A stretch of 64,000 nt of DNA from positions 10,354,001 to 10,418,000 of the forward strand of contig NC_060023.1 of NCBI RefSeq assembly GCF_021134715.1. Direction: 5' to 3'. Under the pieces are notes generated by a model. It searched no databases and was not told the origin of the DNA. It saw only the letters and a program-made list of their open reading frames with translations. Shown piece after piece: positions 1 to 14,300 of this stretch. Numbering within the stretch: position 1 is the stretch's first letter; every line of letters begins with the position of its first letter. The DNA comes from Daphnia pulex (taxonomy: Eukaryota; Arthropoda; Branchiopoda; Diplostraca; Daphniidae). The position numbers and the translations under genes were made by a program.

Positions 1-1142
1 GACAATGAAACAAGAGAGAAAGACACGCAAACAATCTTTGGTTGTTTTTCCTTTTTTTTTTTTTTTTTTCTAGCATGGGTGGTGGGCAATTATTATCCTG
101 GGAGACTTGGATGATATTCCACTTTTCAATTTGAAATTGAAAATCAGCGCGTATTATCGTGATTAGTTTTTCGTGGTATTCCGACTTGTCTGACTGACTG
201 GCTGTGTAATACACCTCCTCTTACGTATACCTGGCTAAACAACCGACCCAAAAATTCGCGATGAATTATAAATTGTATCATGGCCACACCTTACTCATAA
301 TTCAGTCTTCCTACCTATCTCCCTGCCACTGTCTCTCGTCTATGTTTCTTTTCTTTTTTGGTTATATTTATAAATAACCAGCACACACACACACACACAG
401 CCCAAAGCCTCACCACTGTGTATTCTCACTCTCTCAACCACCGGAAACCTGCGTGTCGGTTTCTCCCCCCCTCCACATGTACCCTCCCCCCACCTCTATA
501 GACTTAGTGTGTGTACGGTAGTACTATACAAGCAGGGAGGGTCTAAAGCAGTTGCATCTTGCACGGTGGCCCGTCAGTATCCACGTCGCCGTCGACAGGA
601 TCGCACACGCTCACAACCTTATCCTTTTTTTTTTCCCGCAGCCTAGAAATAGATCCTTGGTCGTCGTTTTGATTCAAAGTCGATGATTTCCCTGGTGTAC
701 TTGCTACCGTCGATGAAATCAGTTGCAGATTATTACTACCTGGCCGTGTCCAGCGCGTCCTTTTGAAACAATTTGATTTGTCCTGTTTTTATAGCGAAGA
801 GAAACTCAATTTTTTTATCAATGTGTCTTGATTTGATTTACCTACAAAAATGTGGATGGGCTCGTCCGATTTGAAAAAGAACAGTGGAATTCCATCCAGG
901 TGTATTTAAACGAGAGACAGCACAGCAGACGCTTGGTTTTCTGTTTTATTATTCTTCTTCTTTTGTTTCTTGATTATCCGGCTGTCTGTCACACTCTAGT
1001 AGACATCCCCCCCCCCCTTCGTGCCGTCGTATATGTGTGTGCGTCGGGAGAGCAGTAGACGTGAGCACGTGTGATTTTTCCCGCGTGATCGTGCCGTATC
1101 TTTTTAGCCTCTGCTGCGAGCTCCGTACCCCCCCAACCGACC
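1..1142. other. Non-coding upstream region, low complexity
   Basis: No coding exon was recognised here. The stretch is rich in homopolymer T and C runs and holds a CA-dinucleotide repeat at about 382-399. It presumably contains the promoter and 5' UTR of the carbonic-anhydrase-related gene that starts at 1143. I see no convincing TATA/initiator pair. Short open frames look like chance. Confidence 0.5.
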
Positions 1143-4100
1143 ATGAAATCTCTGACAGCCTTCGTCTGTTTCGTCGTTTTGCCAGGTGAGTTGTTAGAGT
1201 TTCGCCAAGGCGTCACGATTCGGCCAGACGCCGCTCATCGATCTAGTCGTTTTATTGGGCTCCTCACCTCTAAGCGTATCGTTTATTTTTTATTTTTTTC
1301 TTTTCTTTATTTTACCTCGTGATCCTCCCCCGCCTTATCTTAGCCAACCTTATCTTTAATGCATGTCTGATTGTCGCAAGCGGGGTTTTCAATCCGGGTG
1401 TTTGTTTGCCGAGCCGAAACGTTTTTGGCCGTGGCAACAAACAACCGTTGAAACCGTAAAAAGAGATGTTGAAATTGAAACAATGAATAAATGAAACGGA
1501 ATATCGTACAGTGTAGGCGAATAATCGCGATCCTTGTCGTGTAATCTTTCCCATCATCCCTTAAACCTTAGCATTATTACAGATCCTTCCGGCAGATGCT
1601 TCTCCATTGCATCCATTCTTAAAAGATCCTTTCCGCCGAAGTAGGAGTGACGTAAGGGCCAACGAGTAATATTTTACCTGTAGACTAGGAAATCGGAGCT
1701 TTATCATCTCTCTTTCCCCCCCTTTTCCATCTGCTTCTTCTTCTTCTTTCTTGCCTCGGATGTGTTTGATGTCTGCTTATACTTGTTCTTAGCATCCCGA
1801 ACAACCGCTAGGGAAATGCCATTTATCTTATAAAAGATTCAATCATCGATCCCGTATTATGCTTTTACTAGTTACTTACATCTACGGCTTGATCTCTGTA
1901 CTTTTCTTTTTCTCCTTGTAAATGGTTTGGTGATGATGATGATGAAGATCGGGTAGGTTTCTCATTTTACCTTTTGCTCTTTCGCTGGATGGGCCGCTTC
2001 GCTTAATCAACGTTGTTTCATGTCAAGTCATTAGAGAGAAACCACTAGCGTTTAGTTCGAGTTGTACACATCGCAAGTAGTTGCGCGCGTTATTGTGTTT
2101 CTACCAGCCGAGGAAATCGACACCCCCGCCACCGATCTCTCTATGAGGGCGTGTCGGCCGATATTTTTGGCTTCCCCCCCCCCCCTCGTTCGTCTTCAAT
2201 TAAACTGACTGGCGGGGGCCCCACTATTATTCTTCTTTCTCTCTCTCTGGTTTTGGTGGGGGCAAAGGAGGAACCACCGGGAGTCGATAACGTGCGGATG
2301 GAAAGCGCATCCATCATTTGATATATTGTAGTGTAATAAACACGGACGGAATGGTTGGGGAAAAAAAGGCGACGATTATTCACAGAGGCAACGGGATATC
2401 CTCCTCGTCGTTTTTCATCATTAAGAATTGTTGCTGCCTGATATACCGAGCAGGGCGTGTGTGTTTGTGTGTTTGTGTGTGTCGGTAGAGTCCCTTGATA
2501 GAATCAAGAGATGTTGTTTGGTGTTGTGTGTCGTCCCGTATTACAACATTCTTTGATAATGCCACCCGTGGCAGATTGGCAGCCTTGCAATCACATTAGC
2601 GGTGGCTTGGTTTGCCGGCATCACCAATCGGTTTTTCTCCGTCGTCTTTTTTTTTCCAAGTTTTACAATGGGGGAAAAAGAAGAAGAAGAATCCCGGAGG
2701 ATGTTACTGTTACAAATCCCTAGTCCTCTCTTGTCGAGTTTCTATTTTCATTCGTCAATGATGTCGAGTTACCGGATTTTCGCCGGTACATCGGGGAGTC
2801 GAGGGAGAGAGAGACAGATCGGAAGGAGAAGAAGATGGAATGGCGCAGGATTAGATTGAATCGAGAACAATCAAACGCTGAAACAAAGGTGGCCCCGTTC
2901 ACTATATCTACCGCGGGGATATCTTATATAGCTCCACCTCCCGGACGAACACAGTCTAGTACCTACGAATCCGATTAGGAGCTGCTCCCCCCTTTTTTTC
3001 CCCCTCAGACTCTGTGTGTGTGTGTTGCTCCTTGCTCTTCTTTTTCTTTGAAGCATAAAATATATTTTTATTTTACGGCAAATCAAAGGTAAGAAGGAGA
3101 AGAAAAAGTAGACGGTCCAGAAAAGAAATAAGACAAAGAGTGAGCGCTAGAGGAGAGAGAGAGAGAGATGGAAAGACCACTGGGTATTGCATTTTGTGCC
3201 CGTCTATTGACGGCGCATCCTCTAGAAGAGTAAAAAGGCCGCAAGGAGCTCCTGCTCCTGCCGCTCCTGCCGCCCCGTCGAGTCACTAGCGACGAGTAGA
3301 AGGAGGAGGTATTCGCTTGGGGAATCAAATGGAAATGGGAGGCCAAGTCCCGAACGAACAGGGGCCGTCCGAAGTAAAATGGAAGACGTTTTCGTTGTAA
3401 TGCACTTGGAGAAATATCTTTCGCTGTATAGAGCAGTAGTAGTAGTATATGTACCGCCGCTATTACTCTGGACTGCTGGGATGCGCTCCTGGCGCTCCTG
3501 GCTGGTGTGTTACTTCTTCTTCTTCTTCTTCTGTGTGTGTGAAAAAAAAAACTTCTTTTTTTGGCGTCACTATGGCAGGGCGAGAGAGTACAGAGTAGTT
3601 CTTGTGTGCCATTTGCTGCTGGCGAGTGTGTGTGAAAAGTCGTTTGATCTTTCACCCACGTAGACTCGAGATAGATATGTATGTAGTGTGTGTGTGTGTG
3701 TGTGTGTGGATAGAGTCTAGCATATCAGCACCTCTGCGTTTATGGACTAGATGGACCGACACAGTGGAGTATTACGGGGCCAAAAGGAGCAGGGACCCGA
3801 AGAGAAACAGAGTGGAGGGGTGGAGTATAGTCTATATATGGATTTATCCCGAATAAATCCCTATATCTCGCCCCACAGTGGTTGTCGTAAACTTCTCTCT
3901 CTCTCTTCTCACGCTCTATCTCTCGACACCGTTCTACTCCGGTTATACGATACAAGCGGCAAAACCCGGTGATGTGGCATCATGCACACGCCGGTCGTAT
4001 CATTTCTTCTTTTCCTTAGTTTTTTTTTCCCCACTTCCACATCACACATCTCCCGTGTTATATAGGCACTAGACGTATAGTACTGTGCAGTTTCGGCAGC

Positions 4101-7100
4101 AAGAGTTGCTGATTGGTCTTTATCCCCTCGAGTGTCAGAAATGAGCGTTTTCATCTGTCCGGCTATTGGCTTTTTTTGTATCTTGATCCTCATCAACTTT
4201 CGGGTGAAACATTTAAAAAATGAAAAAAAAATTTCCAACGGCCAAATTTTTGTTTTGAATGACCGGAATTTATAATTTTTTTGATTTTGTTTTTTTTCTG
4301 ATGGAATCGGGGCGGAACCAGATCAAATAATCCGCTCGTGTGATTACACGCAGTACATATAGCTCGCGACTCTCTTTGCGTTTGCACACGGACAACTGTT
4401 TGAGTATTCTCGTCTTGTCGCCGGTGTGGGCGATCTGTTGTCTAGTGCTTAGCGGAACCTCTAAGGATTTGATTATTAATTTAATCCTCGAATGTTGTCC
4501 CCTCCCCCCCCCCCCCTATGGCGTCCGTCCTGCAATCCGTAGATGTAGCTAATAATATTGTGTACCCAGACTGGGGCAAGTAGTCGTCTGGATAAATTGG
4601 ATCTTTTTCGACAGGTTCCAATTAAAAGAGTTCTGGGAAAAAAAAAACTAGAGTTTTAGAACTATTAATGTGTTAATTGAGAAAATAATTTGCGCCTTGA
4701 AATCGTTCTATCGGAGCTTCTATTTACTTCTCATCGGCAGCTATTGACTCAATTACAAGTTGATTGCGCATTATTTTCTCTTTCGAACAGCATGATTTGA
4801 TTTAATAAAATTAATTTCAAATTTTGAAAATATGTTACATTTGTCGGACTGTGACAAATTTTTACATGCCGGATTAGTTTCCCATGTGACGCATAGCTCG
4901 TCGCCCTCACCTGCCCAAAACGTGCATATAGATTGTCATCATAACTAGTCTTTTAATAAGTTTTTTTTTCTTATTATTTTATAGGTGTAGATATTATTTG
5001 TTGTATGGTCGTCATCTTGAAAAATGAAAATACCTAATTCTGTTGTGCTTTATTTATTTACAGCAGGATCACTGGGTAGCTGGGAAGAATGGTGGACTTA
5101 CGACGGCATATCAGGTAATAATAACCCTTTTTTTAAATTACTAATCAACAAAATTCCCGTTAGGAAACTTTCATTAAATTAAGATTCTGCCCGTGTCAAT
5201 ATTTAATCTCAACTCTGTGTATGCGAGCGACAAGTTTTTCCCCGTTGTTCGCGTCTTCGACATCCAACATTTAAATTGGAAAGAGAAACAAGAACAACAA
5301 CAGCAGCAGAAGCCGATGATGAAAAGTTTGCCCTTTAAAAACATAAACTTGGCCCTTTTCTTCTTCCATGTATTGTTAATCATCATCAAGGCAGGAACAG
5401 ACACCCTGCCCCGAGAAAAAAGAAGGAGGAACTTATAGATCACTGCTGTTATGCAGAGGGGGTATTATGTATTGCGCCCCTTTTTCGTTATTGACACATC
5501 AAACATGTGTCTATTGTCTGCGACTTTTGTTTTTGTTTCCCCCCCCCCCCCCAACACCTTTTTTGTTGTTTACATTTTTGTTTCTTTTCCCCTTTGGTCT
5601 TTTTTCACGAGTGGAAGTCGTGATTGTTGTCCGTCCATTTGTTCATCTCCCTGACTAATGTCGTAATATCTCCTTGGCCGTTGACAATTGCAAAAAGAAG
5701 GAGAAGATATAGACAAATAATAGTTGGGAGGAAAAATGGAACGCACGTGACTAGGTGCATGTTACATAAGAAAACCAGGGAGGGGGGATAGATAACTTTT
5801 TTTTTTCTACCCTCTTCCAAAACTCTTTGATGATCCTGCAGGAACAGCTGCTGCTGCCAACAAAAATTCGGTGAAGGAGCTAAAAGAGAAAGATCCAACC
5901 TTTTTTTCTTCTATCGTTTGGATCCTCACAAAAGGCTCGGGCGCAACCCACCTTCTTTTGTGGGTGGAGGAAGGAGCTGTGGTTACACAAAAGAGGAGGA
6001 GTAGTTGAAAGAAAAAGTTTTTTTTTGGTGAAAAGAGGGAAGGAAAAAAAAGTGAAAAAAAGGCTATGAAGTGGAAGTCTGAGGATTTGTGCTGGCTTTG
6101 ACTCAATGACGGTTCTCGATCATCTTCATCATCATCAGAGGGAGCCTATATAAATACGGATCGTTATACATGGTAGAAAAAACATTTACTTTTATTATTT
6201 CCCTTTAAAAAAAATAAAATCCTTAAGAAAGAAGAAGAAGAAGAAAAAAATCAAATGGAGCGGATATCATTTTCCAAGCGTCCAGGCGAATCCGCCCTCC
6301 CGCCCACTCGGGAAAATCCCTCCCCTTTCCCTATACGTGATGTGTATATGTTTGCATAATAACGGCGGCAATATCTCTATGCAAAACTGATGCTTGCCCG
6401 TGCGATATTCAAATATTTCCAAAGGGGGAAAAGGGAAGGAGAGTAGAACTTGGAAGAAAAAAAATTGCATTTTTAAATCCCACTTCCTTCCTTACATATA
6501 TGTATATATATATCTGGTCGTGTAAATCTCCTGCTATGCGTACGCCGAGTCCGGCACCCCCCGTTCACGAAACTTGATGAAATATTTGAGGATGAACGGG
6601 CGCCACCTTCTGCGTACTAGTTATGATGACGGATTTTAATAACTTCATTTCAAGAAAATCCCGAAGAGGAAAAAGTCTTCCCCCCCCTTTCGCCTTATAA
6701 CGTCAATATTTGCATGGATAGATCCAGTAGCTACTGTGTCTAAAAAGGAAGTTAATATCTCACGCAATTTTTACTTTTTCTCACCAGGTCCTTCGTTTTG
6801 GGGCCTGATCAATCCGCAGTGGATGCTGTGCAACAAAGGCAGGAGGCAGTCGCCTATCGATATCGAGCCGGCCAAGATGCTCTACGATCCCAACCTGCGG
6901 CCTCTCAGCGTCGACAAGCACAAGGTAGTATTATTTATGGTTGATTCATTATCACAACACAATAGAGAGGGCTATTATTTCATTCTCTCTCAATTGTATC
7001 GACGTACATCTTTTATCACCGGAAAAGATTTTTGCTCCCCCCCCCCCTTCTAGTTGCGAACATTGTGTGTCCACTGGTCAAAAGATTATACGAAGTCACG

Positions 7101-10100
7101 CTCGATGTGGCGGAGGAGATTTGTTCAAGTGATTTGAATATCTCACCGCAGCAGCACTTGGACTACTAAAAAAAAGAAAAGAAAAGTTTGAGCTCGAGTT
7201 ACATAATAGAATTCGCTATTTGAAATTCCTGACGCGGCAGACAAGTCCCACCGCAGACACTCGACAAAATAAAAAAAAAATAATACCGAGAAAAAAAAAG
7301 GAAAGAAAAAGTGAGGAGGAATAAGGAAATAATCAATAATCGACACTTTCTTTTTTATTCTTTCCCCCCGATCGTCTTCTCGAAAGAAGTAAAGGAAGAA
7401 GAAGAGCTTTGAGTTTGGTTGATTTGACTTGGGGGGGTAGGGGCGGGAAAGAAAATTTGCTCCTCCCTCTATGCTGCGAGAGTCTGTCTATGGGGGACTT
7501 GGAAGAAAGACAGAGGCACGCTTCTGACCTTTTGGAAATCTTTCTTGAAGAGATCAAGATTTCTTCTTTTATATGATGACAGCGTTTCACAGGGGAAAAA
7601 AGGGTTGTGTGTCTGTGTGGAGGACAGAGAGGAAATTCGATTTCTATTCGTCAGTTCTTCGTTCCTTGCCGCTTCTCTTTTCAACTTCTCCTTCTTCTTC
7701 TTCTGGCAAACAAAACACCAAAGTGACACGACACGCTCAAAACTCTTTTTTTTTTTTCTAACCCTCCGGAAAAAAGAATCCATCCCGGATGGAATCAAAA
7801 AGAGAAAGAACCCACTCGTCTAGTCTAATGCCAAGGCGTTTAAAACCGCATACATGCCTCCCAGTCACGCGGACAAAGAGGATAGAGGTCAATCCTTCCA
7901 CCCTACTCCCCCCCTCCTTGCGGGAACGCAATCCGAAATGAGATTGGAAACTAACGTCGGGCGACCCCGTCGACTGGCGGAGGTTATCTTTCCCCCTCCG
8001 CGTTTAGCTCCCGTGTGCGGGACTATCACTATAATAGGACACACTTTTTGGAATCAAGCCGATTCCTTCTCCCTCCCCTCTGCAAATGTTTCCTAGCTTC
8101 TTTCTACTGTTTTAGATGGATCGATTTTGATGGATATTTCGCGGCTGGGATATCGTCGTTTTTAGACTGGATATCCTATCAGCTGGGATTTATCACCTGG
8201 ACCTTATCATCTGTGAATCCAATATCTTTATTTCTTTTTATACAAAAAGAAATGGAAAGGGCTTTTTATCTCTTTTGTTATCGCTCAAGTGTGCAAAGAG
8301 AGGAAAGAGGGGTGGGGAATTCGCTTTATTTTTTTTTTTAGTTTTTTTCAAAATTGGCGCCGCGGAATAATTCAATAAGAAAAATTGTGTCGACTCTGCC
8401 GAATTGTTGATTTATTGTTGTATAGGCCGAGGGTTCTCCAGCGGCCGCACTCGATCACATTTAGAGTCCCCACCGTTCTCCCCCTCGTTCACGCACATTA
8501 GGGACGTCGGGCACGTACTTTATAGACACACACACACACACACACACTTGCCCGGCTCTCTACCAAGGAACTGTCCCGTCCGTGCGTGAAGAGACGCGGA
8601 AATGAAAATAATTCAATGAAGAAGAAAGAATGAACGTGCAGAACGTGTGGAAAATAATATTCACTCACGCTAGGACCCAAGGCCCCCCTCCCCCACTCCC
8701 CCCTATTCTGGCCAATCAGTCTTATTTGTGCAATCTCGTAAGAAAGAAAAAGGAAATCAAACAAAAATAAGAAAAAAAGGACATTTCTTTTTTCTTTTCT
8801 TTTTGCCTTCTTGTTCATTTGATGACATAATCCGTTTATGAAATGATGATGATGAATGTATTGTGTACAGGTCTCTGGAGTCCTGCACAACACGGGCCAG
8901 TCGCTCGTCTTCCGTCCAGAAACCGGGCCCAAACATTCGCTGGCCGTCAACGTTTCCGCCGGACCCTTGGCCTACCGCTACCAAATCGAGGAGGTTTTTC
9001 TCCACTACGGCACGGATAATTCGCACGGCTCCGAGCATCGCATCCAAGGCAGCGCATTTCCGGCGGAGGTAAATCAAAATCCACCACTTCTTTTTTTTTC
9101 TTTTTCTTCTCTTATTCATTTCGATCGAACCACGCCCTTTTTTGCGTTGCATCGTCCGGAATTATTTTTCCAAATCCCCCGTAAATTGTTTCTAATATGA
9201 AACCCTCGGATGGATGAAAACTGATGATCAGTGGCGAAATACCGCCCCCTTTTTCTTAATAAAAAAGAAAAGGAAAAGAGGCGGCACACTTACTGTATTA
9301 CAGCGCGGGAGTAGTAGGAGTAGTAGTAGTTGCGGTCTTTAGATCAACGAACGTGCTGGTATCGAAGAAAAGCCAACGGCAAATGTTGCATAAAGGCCAG
9401 GAAGGAAGGAAGAAGAAAAGGTGGCGCGTAATCAACTCGAGGATATTTCCATTCTTTGAAGGTTTAAAGGGTTCTGCTGCTGTGCTGCTACATGTACCGC
9501 GCGTTGAGGGATGCCGACGAACTCACGTACAGACACGTAGCCGAGAGGAACAAAAGGCCGCCCGAGTTGCATAAGGCTTTGTAGAGGAAACGGAAAATTT
9601 CCTTTTCCTTTATTATCGCCATGAAGATCATCTGGTTCGATTTTCATCGCTCACAAAAACCGCGGCGCAAACCACTTGATCCGTTTTTTATTTTTGTTGT
9701 TTCGGTCTGGTTGGGTTCATCTGAGAATTGGTAGCGAAACTAAACGTTTTATTTGTTTTCTTTTTGGTTTGAATGATGAAATAATAATCATTTTTAAATT
9801 ATTATTATCTTTCGATGAAATGATTAGATCCAATTTTACGGTTACAACGCGGAATTGTACGCCAATGCGTCAGAGGCCCGGCACAAATCGCAAGGTCTTG
9901 TCGCCATCGCCGTTATGGTTCAGGTCTGGAATGATTTTTAAATCTTTTGTCGGTTAACATGCACGCGGCCGTAAACCTGGAGAAATGTCAACTTGTCTCC
10001 ATTTGAAATTTGACAGATTGGCGAGACTCCAAATCCGGAATTGCGTTCATTATCGTCGCTCTTCGGTCAAGTCATCTATCGAGGTTTTATTTGATTTCTC

Positions 10101-11096
10101 TTCTTCTTCTTATGACTTGATGAATCATTTGGACTTGTGTAACGAGATTCGTTATTGAATCATGTCACACCAACACTTATTCGAGACTCGTTGGGCGTTA
10201 CGTAATTAGGTCAATCGGCCGACTTGCGGCATGTGTCCCTTCACGCTCTCCTGCCGGAGACGGACCACTATATGACATACGAGGGTTCCACCACACACCC
10301 GGGCTGCTGGGAAACGACTTCTTGGATTATTTACAACAAACCCATTTACATCACACGCCAGGAGGTATATAGTCTCAGCCAGAATAATACATAGTACGCA
10401 GATCTTTCCGTTAGACAAATGACGTGATGAGTAGGATGAGGAGGAGGGCAACGGGTGTTTTATATACTATACACAGCCCACATCTTTTTTGACTCTGGGC
10501 TTTGAATTGTATATTACATTTCCACATATTCAATTCTGAAAAGTTGAATAAGTGTCACTGTGAAAAGGGCGCATTGCAGCCACTCATCTGTCATATTATA
10601 AAACTTTTTTTCTCTTTCTCTTTTTTCTTGCATTTTCCATTGAAACGTCATTTCCCCCCTTTGAAAAAAAAAAAATGGAATGAATCATAATTCAACACGA
10701 ACCTCCCAACAAAAAAAAAGTTGTACGCCCTTCGTCGTTTGGTACAAGGGGACAGTGAAACGCCCAAAGGCGCACTGGGCAACAACGTTCGGGCGCTCCA
10801 GCCGCTCCATCACCGCACCGTCAGAACCAACATCGATTTCACCAATTCCATGGTAAAAAAAAAACTACTTGACTTATTTGATCTCACTGACCACCACCGC
10901 CGCTACACTCCCGTACGCAAGTGGGAGTTTCGAGTTTGATTTGACGATTCAAATGTTGGAGAACACACACGGCGGATTGATTTTGTTTCTCTTTCTCTTC
11001 TTTCTTTCTTTGTCTTTGGTGCAGGAACGAGGCTGCGTCACGATGAAAACGGACATGTCGTACAAGGCCAATTCGTGGAACATCGCCACAACGTGA
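1143..11096 (+). CDS. CA10: Carbonic-anhydrase-related protein, CA10/CA11 type (9 exons)
   Basis: Coding exons: 1143-1185, 5064-5114, 6788-6924, 8871-9068, 9828-9923, 10017-10083, 10210-10364, 10721-10852, 11025-11096; 316 codons plus TGA with consistent phases. Exon 1 encodes a signal peptide (MKSLTAFVCFVVLP), so the product is secreted. Alpha-carbonic-anhydrase landmarks follow: WEEWWTYDG, SFWGLINPQW, CNKGRRQSPIDIEP, GSEHRIQG, FPAEIQFYGYN, WIIYNKPIYI. Where active enzymes have two zinc histidines in FHFHWG this protein reads VFLHYG, and the third ligand in ELHLVHW is replaced in EIQFYGYN. Two of three zinc ligands are therefore lost, as in CARP-X/XI, and a catalytically dead, probably neuronal or extracellular binding role is expected. 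The length matches CA10 (about 328 aa). Intron 1 is about 3.9 kb, far longer than introns elsewhere in the window. Start chosen because it is the only ATG giving a signal peptide in phase. Confidence 0.9.
1186..5063 (+). other. Long intron 1 of the CA10-like gene
   Basis: No coding exon, RNA gene or transposon end was recognised in this 3.9 kb intron. It has long pyrimidine and purine runs and a TG-dinucleotide repeat at about 3685-3708. Large intron-borne enhancers are possible but nothing specific can be supported. Confidence 0.5.
8526..8547. repeat. CA dinucleotide microsatellite in CA10-like intron 3
   Basis: Eleven CA/AC repeats. Similar short tracts lie at 382-399 (CA) and about 3685-3708 (TG). 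They have no evident function and could serve as polymorphic markers. Confidence 0.85.
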
Positions 11097-11372
11097 TCCA
11101 ATTTGATCAAAAACCGCCAGACGTTCTAAAAAAAAAAAATCTTTTCCTTGATATTCTCCAAAATATCGTCACTTTTTTTTTTTTTGCGGAATTGAAAGAA
11201 AGAAAAGTCGGATATTATTATTTTAAATAATATTATATTACAAATCAAAGGAGGGGGGAAAAATTAAATTGTAAAATGTTGAATTCTTTTTCCTAGTTTT
11301 TTTTTCAGTACCTGCTACTACCGTTTTTATTTTTTCCTTTTAATTATTTCAGTGGGAATCGATCATGTCTGC

Positions 11373-11378
11373 AATAAA
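11373..11378 (+). terminator. Candidate poly(A) signal AATAAA for the CA10-like gene
   Basis: AATAAA lies 277 bp after the stop codon of the carbonic-anhydrase-related gene. A second AATAAA at 11549-11554 could serve as a distal site. Confidence 0.45.
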
Positions 11379-14300
11379 ATCCGGTGACGTCTTAACATAT
11401 TATACATTTCCCCTTCTTTTCTCCTCCACCCTTTCTCTGTCGCTATATAAAGGAAACAAAACAAAACCTTTATTTGTGTTAACTGTGTGCACACACTTTT
11501 CCTACCCTTTTTTTTCTTCTCTAATTCTGTTTGTACATACATACATACAATAAACACACTCACTCACTTTCACGCGTATCGCGAGTTCTCCGTGTCCTTG
11601 TGTGTGTGTTTGCGCGACTCGTGTCCACCCTCTACTTCCACTAAGCAGTAAGCACTAGTACATGCCTTGATAGTATTTATCGATCAGTGCCGTGGATCGT
11701 GCAGGTGCCAGGGAAGTCTCAATCAACCTTTACACAAACACTTTCGGCTATAGATCTTGTGTTAAAAAAAGAAAATAAAAATGAAGTCTTTTCTCGGCGG
11801 TCAGCTCGTTCGACACGGTTATGTCAATTCGTAGGTTTTGTTGAGGTAGATATTTAAATTTCGGATAAGGTTAGAGACCGTTTGCACTCGATCAAAGACT
11901 GCTGGTATGGGGGGTTGAGTCCATTATATTCAAATGCGCCCAAACTGACTCTCTTCTTTCCTATACAAACGTGTTGTGTGAGTTACAGCTGTATTATGAG
12001 AGCGTTACATTGCCGAGATCAATGGACTGCTCGTTCGTGATGCGGTTCTTCATTCGTGTATGGCGTGTGCTGATGTGTGACATCAGAAACAAAAACAAAA
12101 CAAAAAGTATCCACCCACCTATGAGGTGGGGGGTAGAATATTTTTCCTCGAAGCACAGACGGCATTGAAAAGGTGATGAGGTGGGGTGGCGGTGCGGGAA
12201 ACTTTTTTTTTCTTTTTCTTTTCTCGTCATGTTACAACTCCCCGACTCCTCCCGCACACGACTGGATCGTCAAGAGCGCAGGGAATGTTAAAAAAAAAAT
12301 AAAATAAAAACCCAAAAACTGGAAAAAAATGAAAGAAAAGAAAGAAGGAAAGAAACTTTTTGTGATGATGTATATTTTATCATTTCTAAATATCTCGAAA
12401 AATATCGAAACTCATCAGTTTGAAAAGCCTAACGAAAAAAAAAAAAAAAAACTTGTACCGAGAAACTTGGTCCGTCACGCCACACGGCACGAAAAAACAG
12501 ATTGAATTAAGAGACTCTAAAAGAACAAACTTTTTTCCCGATTTAACCCCAATCCCACACACATTTTTCTTTGGCTCCTTCCTTTTTGATTGAATAAATA
12601 ATCAGAATATTTGGTTTATTTTGATTTTTATTATTCGCCGAGCTGAGCAACAGTCACGCAGATAATAGAAGCTTTGAAAAAAAGAAAAAAAAATGATTTT
12701 ATGCGCATTATCCAGCGCTGCGAAGAGTTGCGGAATTATTGATCAAGTTAAATAAGCTTCTAACGTACCCTACTACCCTTTATACGTTGGCTTAAAATGA
12801 TTTTAACATGTTTTTCACCTTCATTTATTATTGAGTTGGCGAAAGTCTTTTCTCCTACCTTTCCAGACTCGGATGTCAGAGTCGAAAGTAAAACACTACA
12901 GACTGGGACTTGTCTTTCAAATACAAAGTTCTTCTCCTAGCTGGTCTATATATATAAGAGGGATGAAGAGTGGTATACTATATAGAATGTTATCGATTTC
13001 CATCTAACCGAGAAGCCGATAGAGTCAAAACGGATAAATAAAACAAAAGAAAGAAAGAAGAGCTCATCTTTTGCGTGGTCTCTCTCTCTGTTTGTTTCCT
13101 TCCTCCTTTTTTTCTTTGAAAATAAGAGGCGCAGTTGCACATTTTGAGGCGACGTGAACGAAATGAACAAGTTTATGGTCGGGATGTTTGTCGAGCGCAG
13201 CATTGTTCTTTTTGTTTCCGGTCGAGACCTGCAGTTCACCATCGCTCCTCCAATTGTCTAACACGTTGGAATTTATTCCCACGAAAAACCAACACTATAC
13301 TTTGGGAGTTGTACGTATATTTTTCTTCTGGATGTATCGATGTATCGACTGAATCTTCTTCTTCTTCTCTAAAAAAAAAAAAAAAAACTCTTGAAAACTT
13401 TTCCGCTCCGGATGACAGTTGACTCGTGACGTGACCGGCATCGTCAACTTTTGGTACGGCCGACAACTTTGCCGTTCTTCCGTTATTCTTTTCCCCCTTA
13501 TAAAAAAAAAGTAGTCGGTCGTCTATATCTTCTTCATCTTTTTGGCTTGAAAAACAAAACAAAGCAAACGTACTATACGCAACTCTACGGCGTTTGGTGA
13601 TGGATTAACCGGCCGCGGTCTCTACTAGGCTAAGATGTCATCTGTGTGTAGTGTAGTGTAGTGGGACCGCCGGTTTGGTACACGTGCGCGGCGTCTAGTA
13701 AGTGAACACACTTTCGTCGATTGCTTTTCCGTTAGTCGTCGTGTAAAAGGCCTTGATCAAATCAACGTCAGTTGCGTCTTACAGTTTTGCCCGCACGACG
13801 GAAGCCACTCCCCCGTCAATGTACAAAATTTCACCCAGGCGCTGCCGACATATCGGTTGAGCGCATTTGATGTGCACGCCAATCATCCTTTATCACGGCA
13901 ATTGATAACCGTGTAATCTTCTTATTCTCTTTTTTTTATTTTATTATTATTTTTTTAAAGAAAATTGAAGTTGTACCTTCGTTAAATTTGTTCGATGATG
14001 CAGACGACGATGGACCTTGCGCGTTGTGTAATATCAACGTAGCTCCTTGTTAGAATCCAACGGGGTAGAGATAACGCGGAAGATTGGCGCTCTCCACAAA
14101 GGATCGCATCCACTATACAGTATACACACAACATTTTGGCTACAGCTTTAGGACTCTGTACTACTACTACTTCTACTACGTATATCTATCTATTTTCATT
14201 GAAATGGAACTGGGAAGAAGGGAGTGAGATTTTGGAGATGACACGTCAATTGAATTTACCTCGGCGCGGGATCGGCTCCCACTGGCGCTGACGCAGAGTC

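Noticed and set aside
3083-3655. 190-codon minus-strand frame inside CA10-like intron 1
   Set aside because: Low-complexity Ser/Arg translation of purine-pyrimidine tracts; no domain, no splice context.
13780-13915. Acceptor-like CTTACAG followed by an open frame containing HDGSHSPVNVQ, superficially like the carbonic anhydrase RQSPVNI element
   Set aside because: Only four or five residues agree, no other carbonic anhydrase motifs follow and the frame ends without a donor.
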